A DNA stretch of 64,000 nt from Tianweitania populi. Its GTDB lineage: Bacteria > Pseudomonadota > Alphaproteobacteria > Rhizobiales > Rhizobiaceae. Positions 38,012-47,920 of this stretch are shown piece after piece. How positions within the stretch are numbered: the stretch's first letter is position 1; every line of letters starts with the position of its first letter. Location of the stretch: contig NZ_BMZQ01000002.1 of assembly GCF_014652875.1 (NCBI RefSeq), forward strand, positions 682,001 through 746,000. Direction: 5' to 3'. Under the pieces are notes generated by a model. That model searched no databases and was not told the DNA's origin. It saw only the letters and a program-made list of their open reading frames with translations. Both the position numbers and the translations under genes were made by a program.

Positions 38012-38461
38012 CTAGGCCTGCATCACTGCCTGGGCGCCGTAATTTTGGTTGCAGCTGAAGAGCTGCAGCCGCTTCGGCGGCTGGGCCTGCGCCTTGCGAT
38101 GGCACGCGGTTGCGTATTCGATAGCCTGCTTCAGTTCATCGTCCGCACAGGGCTTGGACAAAACGCCAAGCGTGCCCGGAATACCCTCGCCAAGCTGCGA
38201 CGGATTGGCAGTCATGAAAAGAACGGTGATGCCGTGTTTTTCGGCCAGTGCACGGCCGATCTCGGGGCCGGTCGCACCATCACGGAGATTCAGGTCGACA
38301 AGGGCGACTTCGGCTTCGGCAGCCAGCTTGAGAGCTGTTTCGCTATCAGCCGCGATACCGACAGGCTTGTAACCGAGTTCTTCAACGACATGCTCGATCT
38401 CGATTGCGACGAAAATCTCGTCCTCAACCACAAGTACCTTGCATGCCATTTCGGTCGTCAT
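38012..38461 (-). CDS. Single-domain response regulator (receiver only)
   Basis: This is a CheY-like receiver of about 149 residues. It has the acidic pair in VLVVEDEIF, phosphoacceptor Asp56 in ALVDLNLRDG, Thr84 in FMTANP and Lys103 in VLSKPC. About 30 residues follow the domain with no DNA-binding fold, so output is by protein contact or phosphorelay. Such stand-alone receivers often pair with HWE kinases in alphaproteobacteria; the kinase at 12-14 kb is a possible but unlinked partner. The start is uncertain: ATGs at 38461 and 38449 and one at 38509 are in frame, none with a strong ribosome-binding site. Confidence 0.87.
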   Translation of the reverse strand: MTTEMACKVLVVEDEIFVAIEIEHVVEELGYKPVGIAADSETALKLAAEAEVALVDLNLRDGATGPEIGRALAEKHGITVLFMTANPSQLGEGIPGTLGVLSKPCADDELKQAIEYATACHRKAQAQPPKRLQLFSCNQNYGAQAVMQA

Positions 38462-38639
38462 CCCTATCGCACGGTCCCCAACTCGGGAGTTCGGCTTTGG
38501 TTGCAGCATACGTAAACTTTTTTAACAACAGGCTTGAGCGACGCCGCGTAAAGCCGGCTGCGGCAAAGGCAACCGTCCCTCACGCATTGAGGACCTGGTT
38601 TGTCGCGCCCATATCATCGGCATGACCGGAGTTCGTTCC

Positions 38640-40013
38640 ATGGATGCCAAGCCCTCTCCTTTCGTGCCGCCAGCGCCGAAGCCGCGCACCGTGCCCCCGT
38701 CGACCTTGCAGATGATCGGCATCGTGTACCGCAACCCGTTGGAACTGTGGGGTGAGCCGTCCTACAACGAGCCCTGGATCAGCGTGTCGGGCGTCGGCGG
38801 GCCGCTCCTGATTGCCAACGATCCCGGTCTGATCCGCCATGTGCTGGTGGACAATGCCAAGAACTACAAGATGGCGACAGTGCGCCAGAACATCCTGCGG
38901 CCGATCCTGCGCGACGGACTGCTGACGGCTGAAGGCGCGGTATGGAAGCGCTCGCGCAAGGCCATGGCGCCGGTGTTCACACCGCGTCACAACAAGAATT
39001 TCGCGCAGCCGATGCTGAAATGCTCGGTCCACTTTGCCGAGAAGTATGCCGAACAGAGCGCGCCGGTGGATGTCGCACGCGACATGACCACCCTGACCTA
39101 CGAGATCCTGGCCGAAACGCTGTTTTCAGGCGAGATCGCCGGTGAGCCGGGTTCGTTCGAAACGCAGATCGACCGCTTGTTCGAAACGATGGGTCGCGTC
39201 GATCCGCTGGATCTGCTGCGCGCGCCAAAATGGCTGCCACGTTTCACGCAGATCCGCGGCCGCAAAGCGATGGCGTATTTCCGCCAGATCGTGGCAGACA
39301 CGATGGATCTGAGACGAAAGCGCATGCAGCGAACGCCCGACGACGTGCCGGAAGATTTTCTCACCCTGCTTCTGCGCGCGGAAGGTCCGGACGGGCTGAC
39401 GCGCAGCGAGGTCGAAGACAATATCATCACCTTTATCGGTGCCGGCCACGAGACCACGGCACGCGCGCTCGGCTGGACGCTGTATTGCCTCGCCAATGCG
39501 CCTTGGGAGCGCGAGAAGATCGAGGCCGAGATTGACCAGGTGGTGGCGACGGTGCCCGATCCGGTCGACTGGTTGGACGCGATGCCGCTGACACGCGCGG
39601 CCTTTGAGGAAGCGATGCGGCTTTATCCGCCGGCACCCTCGCTCAACCGCGAGCCGATCGAGGACGACCGTTACGGCGATCTCGTGATCAAAAAGGGCAC
39701 GCAAGTTCTGATGATGCCGTGGACCGTGCATCGCCACCGCAAGTTCTGGGATCAGCCGGATGCCTTCATGCCGGAGCGCTTTCATCCCGAGAACCGCGAC
39801 AGAATAGACCGCTACCAGTATTTGCCGTTCGGCGGCGGCCCGCGCACCTGTATCGGCGCGAGCTTTGCCATGCAGGAAGCAGCGATTGCACTGGGCGTGC
39901 TGATGTCGCGCTACCAGTTCAACACGACCGCGCAGACCAACCCCTGGCCGGTGCAGAAGCTGACGACGCAGCCGGAAGGCGGGTTGTGGATGACGGTGAC
40001 GAAGCGGGGTTAG
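38640..40013 (+). CDS. Cytochrome P450 (soluble, bacterial)
   Basis: This is a 457-residue heme monooxygenase. The I-helix oxygen-activation motif is IGAGHETTARAL, the K-helix ExxR is FEEAMRLYPP, and the heme loop is FGGGPRTCIGASFA with Cys404 as the iron ligand. No membrane anchor is seen. Its pattern resembles rhizobial P450s of broad fatty-acid or hydrocarbon oxidation type. No ferredoxin or ferredoxin reductase is adjacent, so electron donors are elsewhere. I chose the ATG eight bases after GGAG; an in-frame ATG six codons earlier lacks such a site. Confidence 0.92.
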   Translation: MDAKPSPFVPPAPKPRTVPPSTLQMIGIVYRNPLELWGEPSYNEPWISVSGVGGPLLIANDPGLIRHVLVDNAKNYKMATVRQNILRPILRDGLLTAEGAVWKRSRKAMAPVFTPRHNKNFAQPMLKCSVHFAEKYAEQSAPVDVARDMTTLTYEILAETLFSGEIAGEPGSFETQIDRLFETMGRVDPLDLLRAPKWLPRFTQIRGRKAMAYFRQIVADTMDLRRKRMQRTPDDVPEDFLTLLLRAEGPDGLTRSEVEDNIITFIGAGHETTARALGWTLYCLANAPWEREKIEAEIDQVVATVPDPVDWLDAMPLTRAAFEEAMRLYPPAPSLNREPIEDDRYGDLVIKKGTQVLMMPWTVHRHRKFWDQPDAFMPERFHPENRDRIDRYQYLPFGGGPRTCIGASFAMQEAAIALGVLMSRYQFNTTAQTNPWPVQKLTTQPEGGLWMTVTKRG

Positions 40014-40025
40014 CGGTGGGCGCGG

Positions 40026-40400
40026 CTAGTTCCGTGCCTGGTAGATGTTCGGCACATGGATCGGCCAGCGCCAGGGAAGCACGGCCACCATGTCGAAGCG
40101 CAGGGACAGGCGGGCGTAGTCCGGCTGTCTGGCGAGCCACAGATCGGCGGCGGCTTCGATGCGGCGCTGGGCCGACGGGCTGATCGCGTCCATGGCCTGA
40201 GACAAGTTTGCGCGCGCTTTGACCTCAACGATCAGCACCAAGTTACCTCGTCGAGCGATGAGGTCGATCTCTCCGCCTTTGGTGCGATAGCGGCGCGCGA
40301 CAATACGGTAGCCTTTCAGCATCAGCGCCAAAGCGGCCAGCCCTTCGCTGGTATGGCCGCGCTTGTAAGCCTTGAGCTTGGCCTTGGCCGGCGTTTTCAA
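40026..40400 (-). CDS. yraN: YraN/UPF0102 family nuclease-like protein
   Basis: The 124-residue protein has the endonuclease-like core motif [28 protein letters not shown], with the Glu-Asp-x-Glu-x-Lys arrangement of restriction-endonuclease folds. Activity is unproven; the family commonly sits beside rsmI. The start is TTG, overlapping the rsmI stop as TTGA, with AAGGA nine bases upstream, so coupled translation is likely. In many relatives the next gene is gshB; here a convergent P450 lies there instead. Confidence 0.88.
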   Translation of the reverse strand: MKTPAKAKLKAYKRGHTSEGLAALALMLKGYRIVARRYRTKGGEIDLIARRGNLVLIVEVKARANLSQAMDAISPSAQRRIEAAADLWLARQPDYARLSLRFDMVAVLPWRWPIHVPNIYQARN

Positions 40401-41323
40401 GCTTGCGCGTCCTTCAGGGCCAGCAAGCGCTTATAGAGGTCGCCCTTTGCAAGCCCGGTTTGCTTGGCCGCTTCCCCGGCAGCTTTGGCCGTCGACATCT
40501 CCCCGGCAAGCGAAAGCAGCAGGGCGTCGACGTCGGCTTCTTGCGGGGTGTCGGGCGCGATCGGCGGAGCGACGCAGATGACGATCTCGCCCTTTGGTGT
40601 GTCGGCCTCTGCATAATGCGCGGCTAGTTCGGCGAGCGTTCCCCGTCTTACTTCCTCGAAGGTCTTGGTCAGTTCGCGTGAGACGGTTGATTGGCGGTCG
40701 GCGCCGAGTTCATCGGCCATAGCAGCCAAGCTGACGGCGAGACGGCGCGGTGATTCATAGAAAATCAGCGTGCCCGGGATGGCTTTCACCTCGTTCAAGC
40801 GGGTGCGCTTTGCGCCATCTTTCGACGAAAGGAAGCCGGCAAAAAAAAATGAATCCGTGGCAAGGCCGGATACTGCGAGGGCCGATAGGACCGCCGATGC
40901 GCCGGGGATCGGGACGACGCGCAAGCCTGCTTCCGCCATCGCGCCGACCAGGCGATAGCCGGGATCGGAGATCAGCGGCGTGCCGGCATCGCTGACAAGC
41001 GCGACGCTCTTGCCGCTTGCAATCGCTTCAACGAGGCGCGGTGTCGCCTCGCTTTCATTGTGCTCGTGATACGCGAAAGCGCGGCGGCGGATGCCGTAGC
41101 GGTCCAGCAGCACGCGCGTAACGCGGGTGTCTTCGCAGGCGAGGATGTCGGCGGCAGCCAGAGTTTCCAGCGCGCGCAAGGTGATGTCGCCAAGGTTGCC
41201 GATCGGCGTCGACACGATATACAGCGCGGGCTCGAGCGGACGGGTCGGCATGGCGGTCTGGCCGATCATGAAGCTCTTCGGCGCTTCCACTTCGTCCTGC
41301 ACGGCGTGTTCCTTCAGGGTCAT
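40397..41323 (-). CDS. rsmI: 16S rRNA (cytidine-1402-2'-O)-methyltransferase
   Basis: The 308-residue tetrapyrrole-methylase-fold enzyme has [56 protein letters not shown] and [12 protein letters not shown], all hallmark RsmI motifs. It methylates C1402 of 16S rRNA in the decoding centre. The N-terminal ~35 residues before ALYIVST are an extension, and the exact start is uncertain (the chosen ATG has a weak site). It is divergent from a lipoprotein gene whose family (LpoA-like) neighbours rsmI in many proteobacteria. Confidence 0.94.
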   Translation of the reverse strand: MTLKEHAVQDEVEAPKSFMIGQTAMPTRPLEPALYIVSTPIGNLGDITLRALETLAAADILACEDTRVTRVLLDRYGIRRRAFAYHEHNESEATPRLVEAIASGKSVALVSDAGTPLISDPGYRLVGAMAEAGLRVVPIPGASAVLSALAVSGLATDSFFFAGFLSSKDGAKRTRLNEVKAIPGTLIFYESPRRLAVSLAAMADELGADRQSTVSRELTKTFEEVRRGTLAELAAHYAEADTPKGEIVICVAPPIAPDTPQEADVDALLLSLAGEMSTAKAAGEAAKQTGLAKGDLYKRLLALKDAQA

Positions 41324-41411
41324 TTCAGCCCGAGCTTTGACACGGCGCGCGCAAGCTTGCAAAGTCCCGCGCGATTTTTAAGAGCCGGCATCAAGGCCGG
41401 AAAGGATTGTT

Positions 41412-42617
41412 GTGACGCGTTTGTTGTTCCGTCAACTTGGAATGCTTTTCGGGCTCGGCCTGCTCAGCGCCTGCCAGACCAATGTCCCGGCGGGTTTGCC
41501 GAGCCAGACCGCGGTGCAGGCGCCTGCCGATGTTCAGGTGCCAACGCAAAGCGCGCTGCCGCAGGCCAATGGCGAGGTGCTGGGTCAGGGATCGGTGCGC
41601 GTCGCGCTTCTTCTGCCCCTGTCTGCCGAGGGCACGAGCGCGCAGGTCGGGCGCGAGTTCCGCAATGCGGCGGCGCTTGCGATGGAAGATGTGGGCGCCA
41701 ACACGCTGCAGCTGGTGATCAAGGACACCGGCCGGGATGCGACGCGCGTGCAGGCAGCGGCCAGCGAAGCCGTGCTGGAAGGCTCGTCCCTGGTGCTCGG
41801 CCCGATCTTTGCAGCTGATGTTTCGGCAGCTGCCGGCGTGACGCGGCCGGCAGGCAAGACGATGATTGCCTTTTCTTCCGACCGCAACGTCGCGGGCTCG
41901 CGCGTTTACCTGAACTCCTTCCTCCCCGGCGGCGTGGTGACACGCACCGTGTCTTACGCTTCGCAGAACGGGGTTCGTTCGGTTCTCGGCTTCTTCGCCA
42001 ACGGTCCGGCCGGCGACATCGCGGAACAGGCGGCGCGTGCGGCGATCCAGGCCAATGGCGGCGTGATGGCGGCTTCAGTGCGCTATGACGGCAACGAGGC
42101 GTCGATCCAGCAGGCTGCGGCCGCTGCCGTTCCGGTTCTGATGCAGGCTGACGGCATTCTCATTCCCGAAGGCGGGCCGACGCCGACGGCGATCCTCGGC
42201 GCATTGCGCTCCAATGGCGGCGATCTTACGGGCAAGCGCCTGCTCGGCACCGGTCAATGGACGACGGCGAACCTGAGCGATCCGGCACTGCAAGGCGCTT
42301 GGTTTGCCGATAGCGACCAGCAGCGGCTGACGGCTTTCAAGGCGCGTTACCAGGGCAAGTTCGGAACCGCACCCACGGCCAATGCAGCGCTTGCCTATGA
42401 CACGGTCGTGATGGCCGGCAGCGTGGTCAAACGCTTCGGCCCAGCGGCCTTCGCCAACAGCGTGATCGAGGCTGACTCTGGCTATGCCGGTTATGCCGGT
42501 GTGTTCCGCTTCGAGCCGGATGGTACGACACAGCGCGGCTACGCTATCTATGAAGTCAGCGCCGGCGGTGCGACCCGCGTCGTCAACCCTTCGCCAAGGA
42601 GCTTCAGCGGCAGCTAG
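41412..42617 (+). CDS. Penicillin-binding protein activator (LpoA-like) lipoprotein
   Basis: The 401-residue product starts with a lipoprotein signal peptide (lipobox LLSAC, Cys21), then a linker, then a type 1 periplasmic-binding fold (VRVALLLPLSAEG through the C-terminus). The GTG start is preceded by AAAGGA. Proteins of this form activate PBP1A in gammaproteobacteria; in alphaproteobacteria activation is assumed by homology and by the conserved position next to rsmI. A class A PBP is encoded 10 kb away. A branched-chain amino acid-binding-like role is the alternative, but no ABC genes are nearby. Confidence 0.88.
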   Translation: MTRLLFRQLGMLFGLGLLSACQTNVPAGLPSQTAVQAPADVQVPTQSALPQANGEVLGQGSVRVALLLPLSAEGTSAQVGREFRNAAALAMEDVGANTLQLVIKDTGRDATRVQAAASEAVLEGSSLVLGPIFAADVSAAAGVTRPAGKTMIAFSSDRNVAGSRVYLNSFLPGGVVTRTVSYASQNGVRSVLGFFANGPAGDIAEQAARAAIQANGGVMAASVRYDGNEASIQQAAAAAVPVLMQADGILIPEGGPTPTAILGALRSNGGDLTGKRLLGTGQWTTANLSDPALQGAWFADSDQQRLTAFKARYQGKFGTAPTANAALAYDTVVMAGSVVKRFGPAAFANSVIEADSGYAGYAGVFRFEPDGTTQRGYAIYEVSAGGATRVVNPSPRSFSGS

Positions 42618-42723
42618 TCAGCCATCATTGCGCCATAACGCTGCTTAAGAAATTTCCCGTCTGCCCAAGAAGAAGGCGGAACATGCAAGCGCTTTAAGCG
42701 TTTACGCGGGTCGGGAGAGTGTC

Positions 42724-42900
42724 ATGAGCAAGCTGCAGGTTCAAAACAGTTTCGAGCCTTATTATGCTGGCCGGAACACGGATGTTTCCAAGTGGACGGT
42801 TCGCAAGAAGACCGGTGACCGGATTGACCGTGTCAAGGTCGAGCATGGTGCGGACGATGAATCCGCGGTGACCTCGCGCGAAGCCACCAACCGAGCCTGA
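42724..42900 (+). CDS. Small hypothetical protein (58 aa)
   Basis: The ATG is preceded by GGGAG at a good distance, and the frame encodes a polar, basic product starting MSKLQVQNSFEPYYAGRN and ending TSREATNRA. It has no signal or membrane segment. The stop lies five bases before the end of the convergent hemW. Codon use looks like that of neighbouring genes. I do not recognise a family, and being short it could be missed by automatic annotation. Confidence 0.5.
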   Translation: MSKLQVQNSFEPYYAGRNTDVSKWTVRKKTGDRIDRVKVEHGADDESAVTSREATNRA

Positions 42901-42905
42901 TCGAT

Positions 42906-44066
42906 CTACTGCGCGAGATCGGCGACCAGCGCATCCAGCACGCTCATGCCGGCGGGCGTGGCGCGCAGACGGCTGTTGCCGATCGATTCCACCAGACCTT
43001 GCCCTTGCAGGAAGCTGAGGCGTTCCGGCTCGAAGCCGCGACCGGCCAGCGCCTCATAGCGATGCACTTCGATGCCTTCGCGCAGGCGCAGGCCCATCAG
43101 CAGAAGCTCGTCGGCTTCTTCCCAGGGCGTGAGTTGCTCGCCTGACGTGACGCCGGTGCCGTTCTGCTCGACGGCGGCCAGCCAGTTCTCAGGGTGGCGC
43201 TCGGCAATGGTGACGATCCGCTGACGGCCTTCCACGAAGCGGCCATGGGCGCCCGGCCCGACACCGACATATTCGCCATAGCGCCAGTAGGTCAGGTTGT
43301 GCCGGCTTTCAGCGCCTGGAACGGCGTGGTTCGAGACTTCATAGGCCGGAAGCCCAGCCTGCTCCGTGACCACCTGCGTCAGTTCATAGAGATCGGCCGC
43401 GTGATCGGGATCGGGGATGGCGAACTTCTTGGCGCGATGCAGCGCATAGAACGGCGTGCCTTCTTCGATGGTCAGCTGGTAAAGCGATAGATGGTCGGCG
43501 GCATAGCCGATCGCCTCGCGCAACTCCGCTTCCCAGGCATCCAGCGTCTGGTTGGGCCGGGCATAGATCAGGTCGAAAGACAGGCGCGGAAAAATCTCGC
43601 GCGCCAGTTCGATGGCGCCCAGCGCATCGGCGACATTGTGCATGCGGCCGAGGAAGCGCAGATCGGTGTTGTTCAGAGCTTGAACGCCGAGCGAGACGCG
43701 ATTGACGCCCGCTGCGCGGTAGCCCCGGAACCGCTCGGCTTCAACGGAGGTGGGGTTGGCTTCCAGCGTGATCTCGATACCGTCCGGCACAGTCCAGTTC
43801 GCGGCCACCGCATCAAGTACGGCACCCACCGTTTCCGGCTTCATCAGCGAGGGCGTGCCGCCCCCTAGGAAGATCGAGGTGACTTCGCGCGGGCCGGTGC
43901 GCTGGCGCATTCCGGCCATCTCGCGCCTAAATGCCTCGGCGAAGCGTTCCTGGTCCACCGGCTGGTGGCGGACATGGCTGTTGAAGTCGCAATACGGGCA
44001 TTTGGCCGCGCAAAATGGCCAATGAAGGTAAACGCCGAAACCCGGCGAGCCGTCGTCGCGCTTCAC
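42906..44066 (-). CDS. hemW: Radical SAM heme chaperone HemW
   Basis: The 386-residue protein has the radical SAM cysteines at C19-x3-C23-x2-C26 ([12 protein letters not shown]). It also has [27 protein letters not shown] and [12 protein letters not shown], characteristic of HemW rather than HemN. It binds heme and delivers it to respiratory proteins. The start is GTG, overlapping the rdgB stop as GTGA. It is the last gene of the rph-VOC-rdgB-hemW run. Confidence 0.93.
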   Translation of the reverse strand: MKRDDGSPGFGVYLHWPFCAAKCPYCDFNSHVRHQPVDQERFAEAFRREMAGMRQRTGPREVTSIFLGGGTPSLMKPETVGAVLDAVAANWTVPDGIEITLEANPTSVEAERFRGYRAAGVNRVSLGVQALNNTDLRFLGRMHNVADALGAIELAREIFPRLSFDLIYARPNQTLDAWEAELREAIGYAADHLSLYQLTIEEGTPFYALHRAKKFAIPDPDHAADLYELTQVVTEQAGLPAYEVSNHAVPGAESRHNLTYWRYGEYVGVGPGAHGRFVEGRQRIVTIAERHPENWLAAVEQNGTGVTSGEQLTPWEEADELLLMGLRLREGIEVHRYEALAGRGFEPERLSFLQGQGLVESIGNSRLRATPAGMSVLDALVADLAQ

Positions 44067-44737
44067 TCAGCCGAGACCACTGGAACAACGCCCAGCCGGG
44101 CGTGGGCAAATTTCTGGAAAGCGCGGGCACGATGCGACAAGGCATCGGCCTGTCCCGGCTTCCAGCCGTGCTTTTCCTCTGCGGTCATTTCACCGAAGCT
44201 GAGCTCGAAACCATTCGGCACGAACACCGGATCATAACCGAAGCCGGTATCACCACGCGGCGGCCAGATCAGCTTTCCTTCGGCTTCGCCCCGGTAATAT
44301 TCCGCTTCGCCATCGGGGAAAGCCAGGCAGATCACGGCCACGAAACGGCCCGTCCGCTTGTCAGGATCGCTGGCGTCCACCGCCTGCAACCGATCCTCGA
44401 CCTTGCGCATGGCCAGGCCGAAGTCACGCGTTCCATCCTCGGTTTCCGCCCAGTTGGCGGTGTAAACACCGGGCTCGCCACCCAGCGCATCGACGCACAG
44501 GCCGGAATCGTCGGACATCGCCGGCAGGCCGGTAGCCTTGGCGGCAGCGAGTGCCTTGATCAGGGCGTTCTGCTCGAAGGTCGTGCCGGTTTCATCCGGC
44601 TCGGGCAGGTTGTAATCGGCGGCCGATTTCGCTTCGAGACCAAAGGGCGCGATGAGATCGGCAAATTCACGCAGCTTGCCCGCATTGTGGCTGGCCACCA
44701 CGATGCGGTTGCCGATCGGGCGCAAGGTGTCGGCCAT
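44063..44737 (-). CDS. rdgB: Non-canonical purine NTP pyrophosphatase (Ham1/RdgB)
   Basis: The 224-residue protein has the family opening [23 protein letters not shown], the catalytic [25 protein letters not shown] segment, and [20 protein letters not shown]. It hydrolyses ITP, dITP and XTP to monophosphates, keeping them out of nucleic acids. The ATG shares one base with the stop of the VOC gene (TGATG), so translation is coupled. Confidence 0.95.
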   Translation of the reverse strand: MADTLRPIGNRIVVASHNAGKLREFADLIAPFGLEAKSAADYNLPEPDETGTTFEQNALIKALAAAKATGLPAMSDDSGLCVDALGGEPGVYTANWAETEDGTRDFGLAMRKVEDRLQAVDASDPDKRTGRFVAVICLAFPDGEAEYYRGEAEGKLIWPPRGDTGFGYDPVFVPNGFELSFGEMTAEEKHGWKPGQADALSHRARAFQKFAHARLGVVPVVSAE

Positions 44738-45150
44738 CAGGTAACTCCCCAAATCTCCGGGTTTGCGAATTCCAGCGAGTTGCCCGCCGGATCGCGGAGA
44801 TAAATCGAGCGTCCGCCTTCCGGCCAGGCGAACTCGCTTTCGATAGCGATGCCAGCTCGGCGCAGCCGCTCCTTCCAAGCGTCGATCTCAGCTTCCGAAG
44901 CGCGGAAGCAGAGATGCCCCGGCCCCTTCGCGCCATGCGGCGGTATGGGAAAGCGGGAGTCGGGCGCCGGCGGCTCGATCGTGGCATCCGGATTGAAAAG
45001 GAGCAGCACGCCCTCCCCGCAGCGCAAAAAGACGTGGCGGCCTTCCACCTTGCGGATCACCGACAGCCCGAGCACACCCGTATAGAATGCTTCCGCCGCG
45101 TCGAGATCATCGACGTAGAGAGCAGATTCCAGGATGGCGGCGGGCTGCAT
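44737..45150 (-). CDS. VOC-family (glyoxalase/bleomycin-resistance fold) protein
   Basis: This 137-residue protein forms one vicinal oxygen chelate unit: [26 protein letters not shown] at the N-terminus, HLCFRA mid-way, and [20 protein letters not shown] at the end. A metal-dependent lyase, dioxygenase or drug-binding role is possible; the substrate is unknown. Its placement between rph and rdgB, nine bases after the former and overlapping the latter, makes it part of that operon. rph-rdgB adjacency is common, so the VOC gene is an insertion into it. Confidence 0.9.
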   Translation of the reverse strand: MQPAAILESALYVDDLDAAEAFYTGVLGLSVIRKVEGRHVFLRCGEGVLLLFNPDATIEPPAPDSRFPIPPHGAKGPGHLCFRASEAEIDAWKERLRRAGIAIESEFAWPEGGRSIYLRDPAGNSLEFANPEIWGVT

Positions 45151-45159
45151 CGGTCTGCC

Positions 45160-45876
45160 TCAGCCGATCGCCATCTGCTGCAGGCTGACGAGGCGGGCGA
45201 TGCCAGTCTTGGCAAGGCCCATCAACGCGCTGAACTCTTCTTCCGAGAAAGGCGCTCCTTCGGCCGTGCCCTGGATCTCGACGATGCCGCCCTTGCCGGT
45301 CATCACGAAATTGGCGTCGGTCTGAGCAGCCGAGTCTTCGAGGTAATCGAGGTCGATTACCGGCTGGCCCTCATAGATGCCGCAAGAAATCGCCGCGACA
45401 TGATCCTTCAGCACCTTGTTGACGCTGATCATCTTGCGCGCTTCCATCCAGGACAGGCACTGATGCAGCGCCACGAAACCGCCGGTAATGGCCGCCGTGC
45501 GCGTGCCGCCATCGGCCTGGATAACATCGCAATCCACCGTGATCTGCACTTCGCCGAGGGCTGCCATATCCACCACCGAGCGCAGCGAACGGCCGATCAG
45601 GCGCTGAATTTCCTGCGTGCGGCCACCCTGCTTGCCGGCCGCTGCTTCACGGCGCATGCGGTCACCCGTGGCACGCGGCAGCATGCCATACTCCGCCGTC
45701 ACCCAGCCCTTGCCGGTGTTGCGCATCCAGCCTGGCACGCGCTCTTCAAGGCTTGCCGTGCACAGCACATGCGTGTCGCCGAACTTGACGAGGCAGGAGC
45801 CCTCCGCATGCTTGGACACGCCACGCTCAAAAGAGATGGCGCGCATTTCATCGGGCTGGCGCTTGGAAGGTCGCAT
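45160..45876 (-). CDS. rph: Ribonuclease PH
   Basis: The 238-residue phosphorolytic 3'-5' exoribonuclease has [27 protein letters not shown] at the start, RERVPGW-like [27 protein letters not shown], and [14 protein letters not shown] with the phosphate-binding residues, then [11 protein letters not shown]. It trims tRNA precursors. It is full length and is not disrupted as in E. coli K-12. It is divergent from hrcA. A terminator-like hairpin lies in its upstream region. Confidence 0.95.
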   Translation of the reverse strand: MRPSKRQPDEMRAISFERGVSKHAEGSCLVKFGDTHVLCTASLEERVPGWMRNTGKGWVTAEYGMLPRATGDRMRREAAAGKQGGRTQEIQRLIGRSLRSVVDMAALGEVQITVDCDVIQADGGTRTAAITGGFVALHQCLSWMEARKMISVNKVLKDHVAAISCGIYEGQPVIDLDYLEDSAAQTDANFVMTGKGGIVEIQGTAEGAPFSEEEFSALMGLAKTGIARLVSLQQMAIG

Positions 45877-45944
45877 GCAAAGGTCCGGTCATGACTGGAG
45901 AACTGAGTTGCCGGCTTGTAACGGTGCCAGCGCCGCCTTGCAAA

Positions 45945-45968
45945 GAAAAAGGCGGCCTTGGCCGCTTA
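45945..45968 (-). terminator. Terminator-like hairpin upstream of rph (possible attenuator)
   Basis: On the minus strand GCGGC, a CAAG loop and GCCGC (plus 45952-45965) are followed by CTTTTTC. It lies about 70-90 bases upstream of the rph start. It would end minus-strand transcripts before rph, either antisense readthrough from hrcA or a leader transcript; the rph promoter could lie on either side of it. Confidence 0.55.
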
Positions 45969-46067
45969 TCCCGGGAGTTGCAGCGATCATCGCTGTTGTG
46001 CCGTTGCCGCTTCGCCATATATTTCGTGGATCATGATCCCGACCATCCATAGCGCAGCTTTCAAGCG

Positions 46068-47138
46068 ATGACCTTTCCGCTGACCGATCCGGCATTGGCC
46101 GCGCTCGATGCGCGCTCGCGCGACATCTTCCGGCTGATCGTCGATGCTTACATGCGCGACGGCGAGCCGCTGGGGTCGCGCAACCTGTCGCGCATGCTGC
46201 CGGTGAACCTGTCGGCTGCCACCGTGCGCAATGTGATGAGCGACCTCGAACATCTCGGCCTCATCTATTCGCCGCACACTTCCGCCGGCCGTTTGCCGAC
46301 GCAGCGCGGCCTCCGCTTCTTCGTCGACGCCTTCATGGAGCTGGGCGATCTTGGCGAAGACGAACGCCGCGTGATCGACGCGCAGGTGAAGGCATCGGGT
46401 GCGGGCTCCAGCGTGGAAACCATGCTGACCGAAGCCAGCCAGATGCTGTCCGGCATGTCGCGCGGGGCCGGCCTTGTGGTGGCGGCAAAGAGCGAAATTG
46501 CCCTGAAGCACGTCGAATTCATCCAGTTGGAGCCGACCAAGGCGCTGGCGATCCTCGTGTCGCAAGGGGGCGAGGTCGAAAACCGCATTCTCGATCTGCC
46601 GGCGGGCATCGCGCCGTCGCAGTTGCAGGAAGCCTCCAACTTCCTCAACGCCCATATACGCGGACGCACGATTTCCGAGGCGCGCTCCGACATCGCCCGT
46701 CTCGTGGAAGAAACCAGGGGAGCACTGGACGCGCTGTCGCAGGATCTGGTGACGCGCGGTCTCGCGGTTTGGGCGGGGTCCGAAGGCGGCTTGCCGGCAA
46801 GACTGATCGTGCGCGGGCGCGCCAACCTGCTCGACAACCTCAACGCGGCCGCCGACATCGAGTTGTTGAAGCACCTGTTCGAGGATCTCGAAGCGCAGGA
46901 AGGTCTGGTGCAGTTGCTCGACCTTGCCGACGAGGGTTCGGGCGTGCGCATCTTCATTGGTTCGGAAAACAAGCTGTTTTCCTTGTCCGGCTCTTCGCTG
47001 GTTGTGGCACCCTATCGCGACAAGGATTCGCGGGTGATCGGCGCGCTTGGGGTAATCGGGCCGACGCGGCTGAACTATGCGCGCATCGTGCCGATGGTGG
47101 ATTACACCGCGCAACTGATTAGCCGCATGCTGCGCTAA
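46068..47138 (+). CDS. hrcA: Heat-inducible transcription repressor HrcA
   Basis: The 356-residue protein has an N-terminal winged helix (RSRDIFRLIVDAYMRDGEPLGSRNLSR, then SAATVRNVMSDLEHLGLIYSPHTSAGRLPTQRGLRFFVD) followed by the GAF-like and dimerisation regions, ending IVPMVDYTAQLISRMLR. HrcA binds CIRCE elements upstream of groESL and related operons and is tuned by GroE. No CIRCE element is visible within the window. grpE follows 99 bases downstream. A 12-bp palindrome, GGATCATGATCC (46028-46039), lies 28 bases before the start. Confidence 0.96.
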   Translation: MTFPLTDPALAALDARSRDIFRLIVDAYMRDGEPLGSRNLSRMLPVNLSAATVRNVMSDLEHLGLIYSPHTSAGRLPTQRGLRFFVDAFMELGDLGEDERRVIDAQVKASGAGSSVETMLTEASQMLSGMSRGAGLVVAAKSEIALKHVEFIQLEPTKALAILVSQGGEVENRILDLPAGIAPSQLQEASNFLNAHIRGRTISEARSDIARLVEETRGALDALSQDLVTRGLAVWAGSEGGLPARLIVRGRANLLDNLNAAADIELLKHLFEDLEAQEGLVQLLDLADEGSGVRIFIGSENKLFSLSGSSLVVAPYRDKDSRVIGALGVIGPTRLNYARIVPMVDYTAQLISRMLR

Positions 47139-47237
47139 GAAACCCGCGACCATCACATGCACTTGATTTTAGCGGTCCGGCACTCGATATCGGGCGCAAA
47201 TCACAACTCGCAAATATTACGAACGACGGGATGAGCC

Positions 47238-47849
47238 ATGACTGACGAGGCAAACCAGAATCGCGAACCGGAAGAGGCCGAAGCCCCCGCTGTTGAAGCG
47301 CCTGAATTTGCTGCCGACACCGAAGCTTTCCTGCGCTTGGCTGCGGAAAACGAAGAGCTGAAAGACCGCTCGCTTCGCATCGCTGCCGAAATGGAAAATC
47401 TGCGCCGCCGCACCGCGCGTGACGTGGCTGATGGGCGGACTTATGCCGTAACCAACTTCGCCCGAGACATGCTGGCCGTCTCCGACAATCTGCGCCGTGC
47501 GCTGGACGCCATTCCCGCCGATGCGTTGGAAAGCGGCGATGCCGGCTTCAAGGCCCTGGCCGAGGGCGTCGAGATGACCGAGCGCGCCATGCTTTCGACG
47601 CTTGAGCGTCACGGCGTGAAGAAGCTCGAGCCACAGGGCGAGAAGTTCGACCCGAACTTCCACCAGGCGATGTTCGAAGTGCCGAACCCGGACGTGCCGA
47701 ACAACACGGTCGTGCAGGTCGTTCAGAGCGGCTATGTGATTGGTGACCGCGTGCTGCGCCCGGCCATGGTGGGCGTGGCGAAGGGTGGTCCAAAGGAAAT
47801 GCCGGCCGAGCCTGCCGCCGCCGCGCCGCAAGCCGACACGCAAGCCTAA
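47238..47849 (+). CDS. grpE: Nucleotide exchange factor GrpE
   Basis: The 203-residue protein has an acidic N-terminus (1-30), a long coiled coil (about 35-90, [30 protein letters not shown]) and the beta-wing head with [28 protein letters not shown] and [26 protein letters not shown]. It acts as a dimer to release ADP from DnaK. It is probably co-transcribed with hrcA. An Ala/Pro-rich tail ends the protein. Confidence 0.96.
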   Translation: MTDEANQNREPEEAEAPAVEAPEFAADTEAFLRLAAENEELKDRSLRIAAEMENLRRRTARDVADGRTYAVTNFARDMLAVSDNLRRALDAIPADALESGDAGFKALAEGVEMTERAMLSTLERHGVKKLEPQGEKFDPNFHQAMFEVPNPDVPNNTVVQVVQSGYVIGDRVLRPAMVGVAKGGPKEMPAEPAAAAPQADTQA

Positions 47850-47920
47850 AGCCGCGTCCTCATTAAACCCGGCGCCGTTCCTTGCGCGTCGGGTCGCCTG
47901 ATCGTTCGGGGGAACGGTTT

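Noticed and set aside
46028-46039. GGATCATGATCC palindrome before hrcA as a CIRCE element
   Set aside because: CIRCE is TTAGCACTC-N9-GAGTGCTAA; this sequence is unrelated and may be chance.
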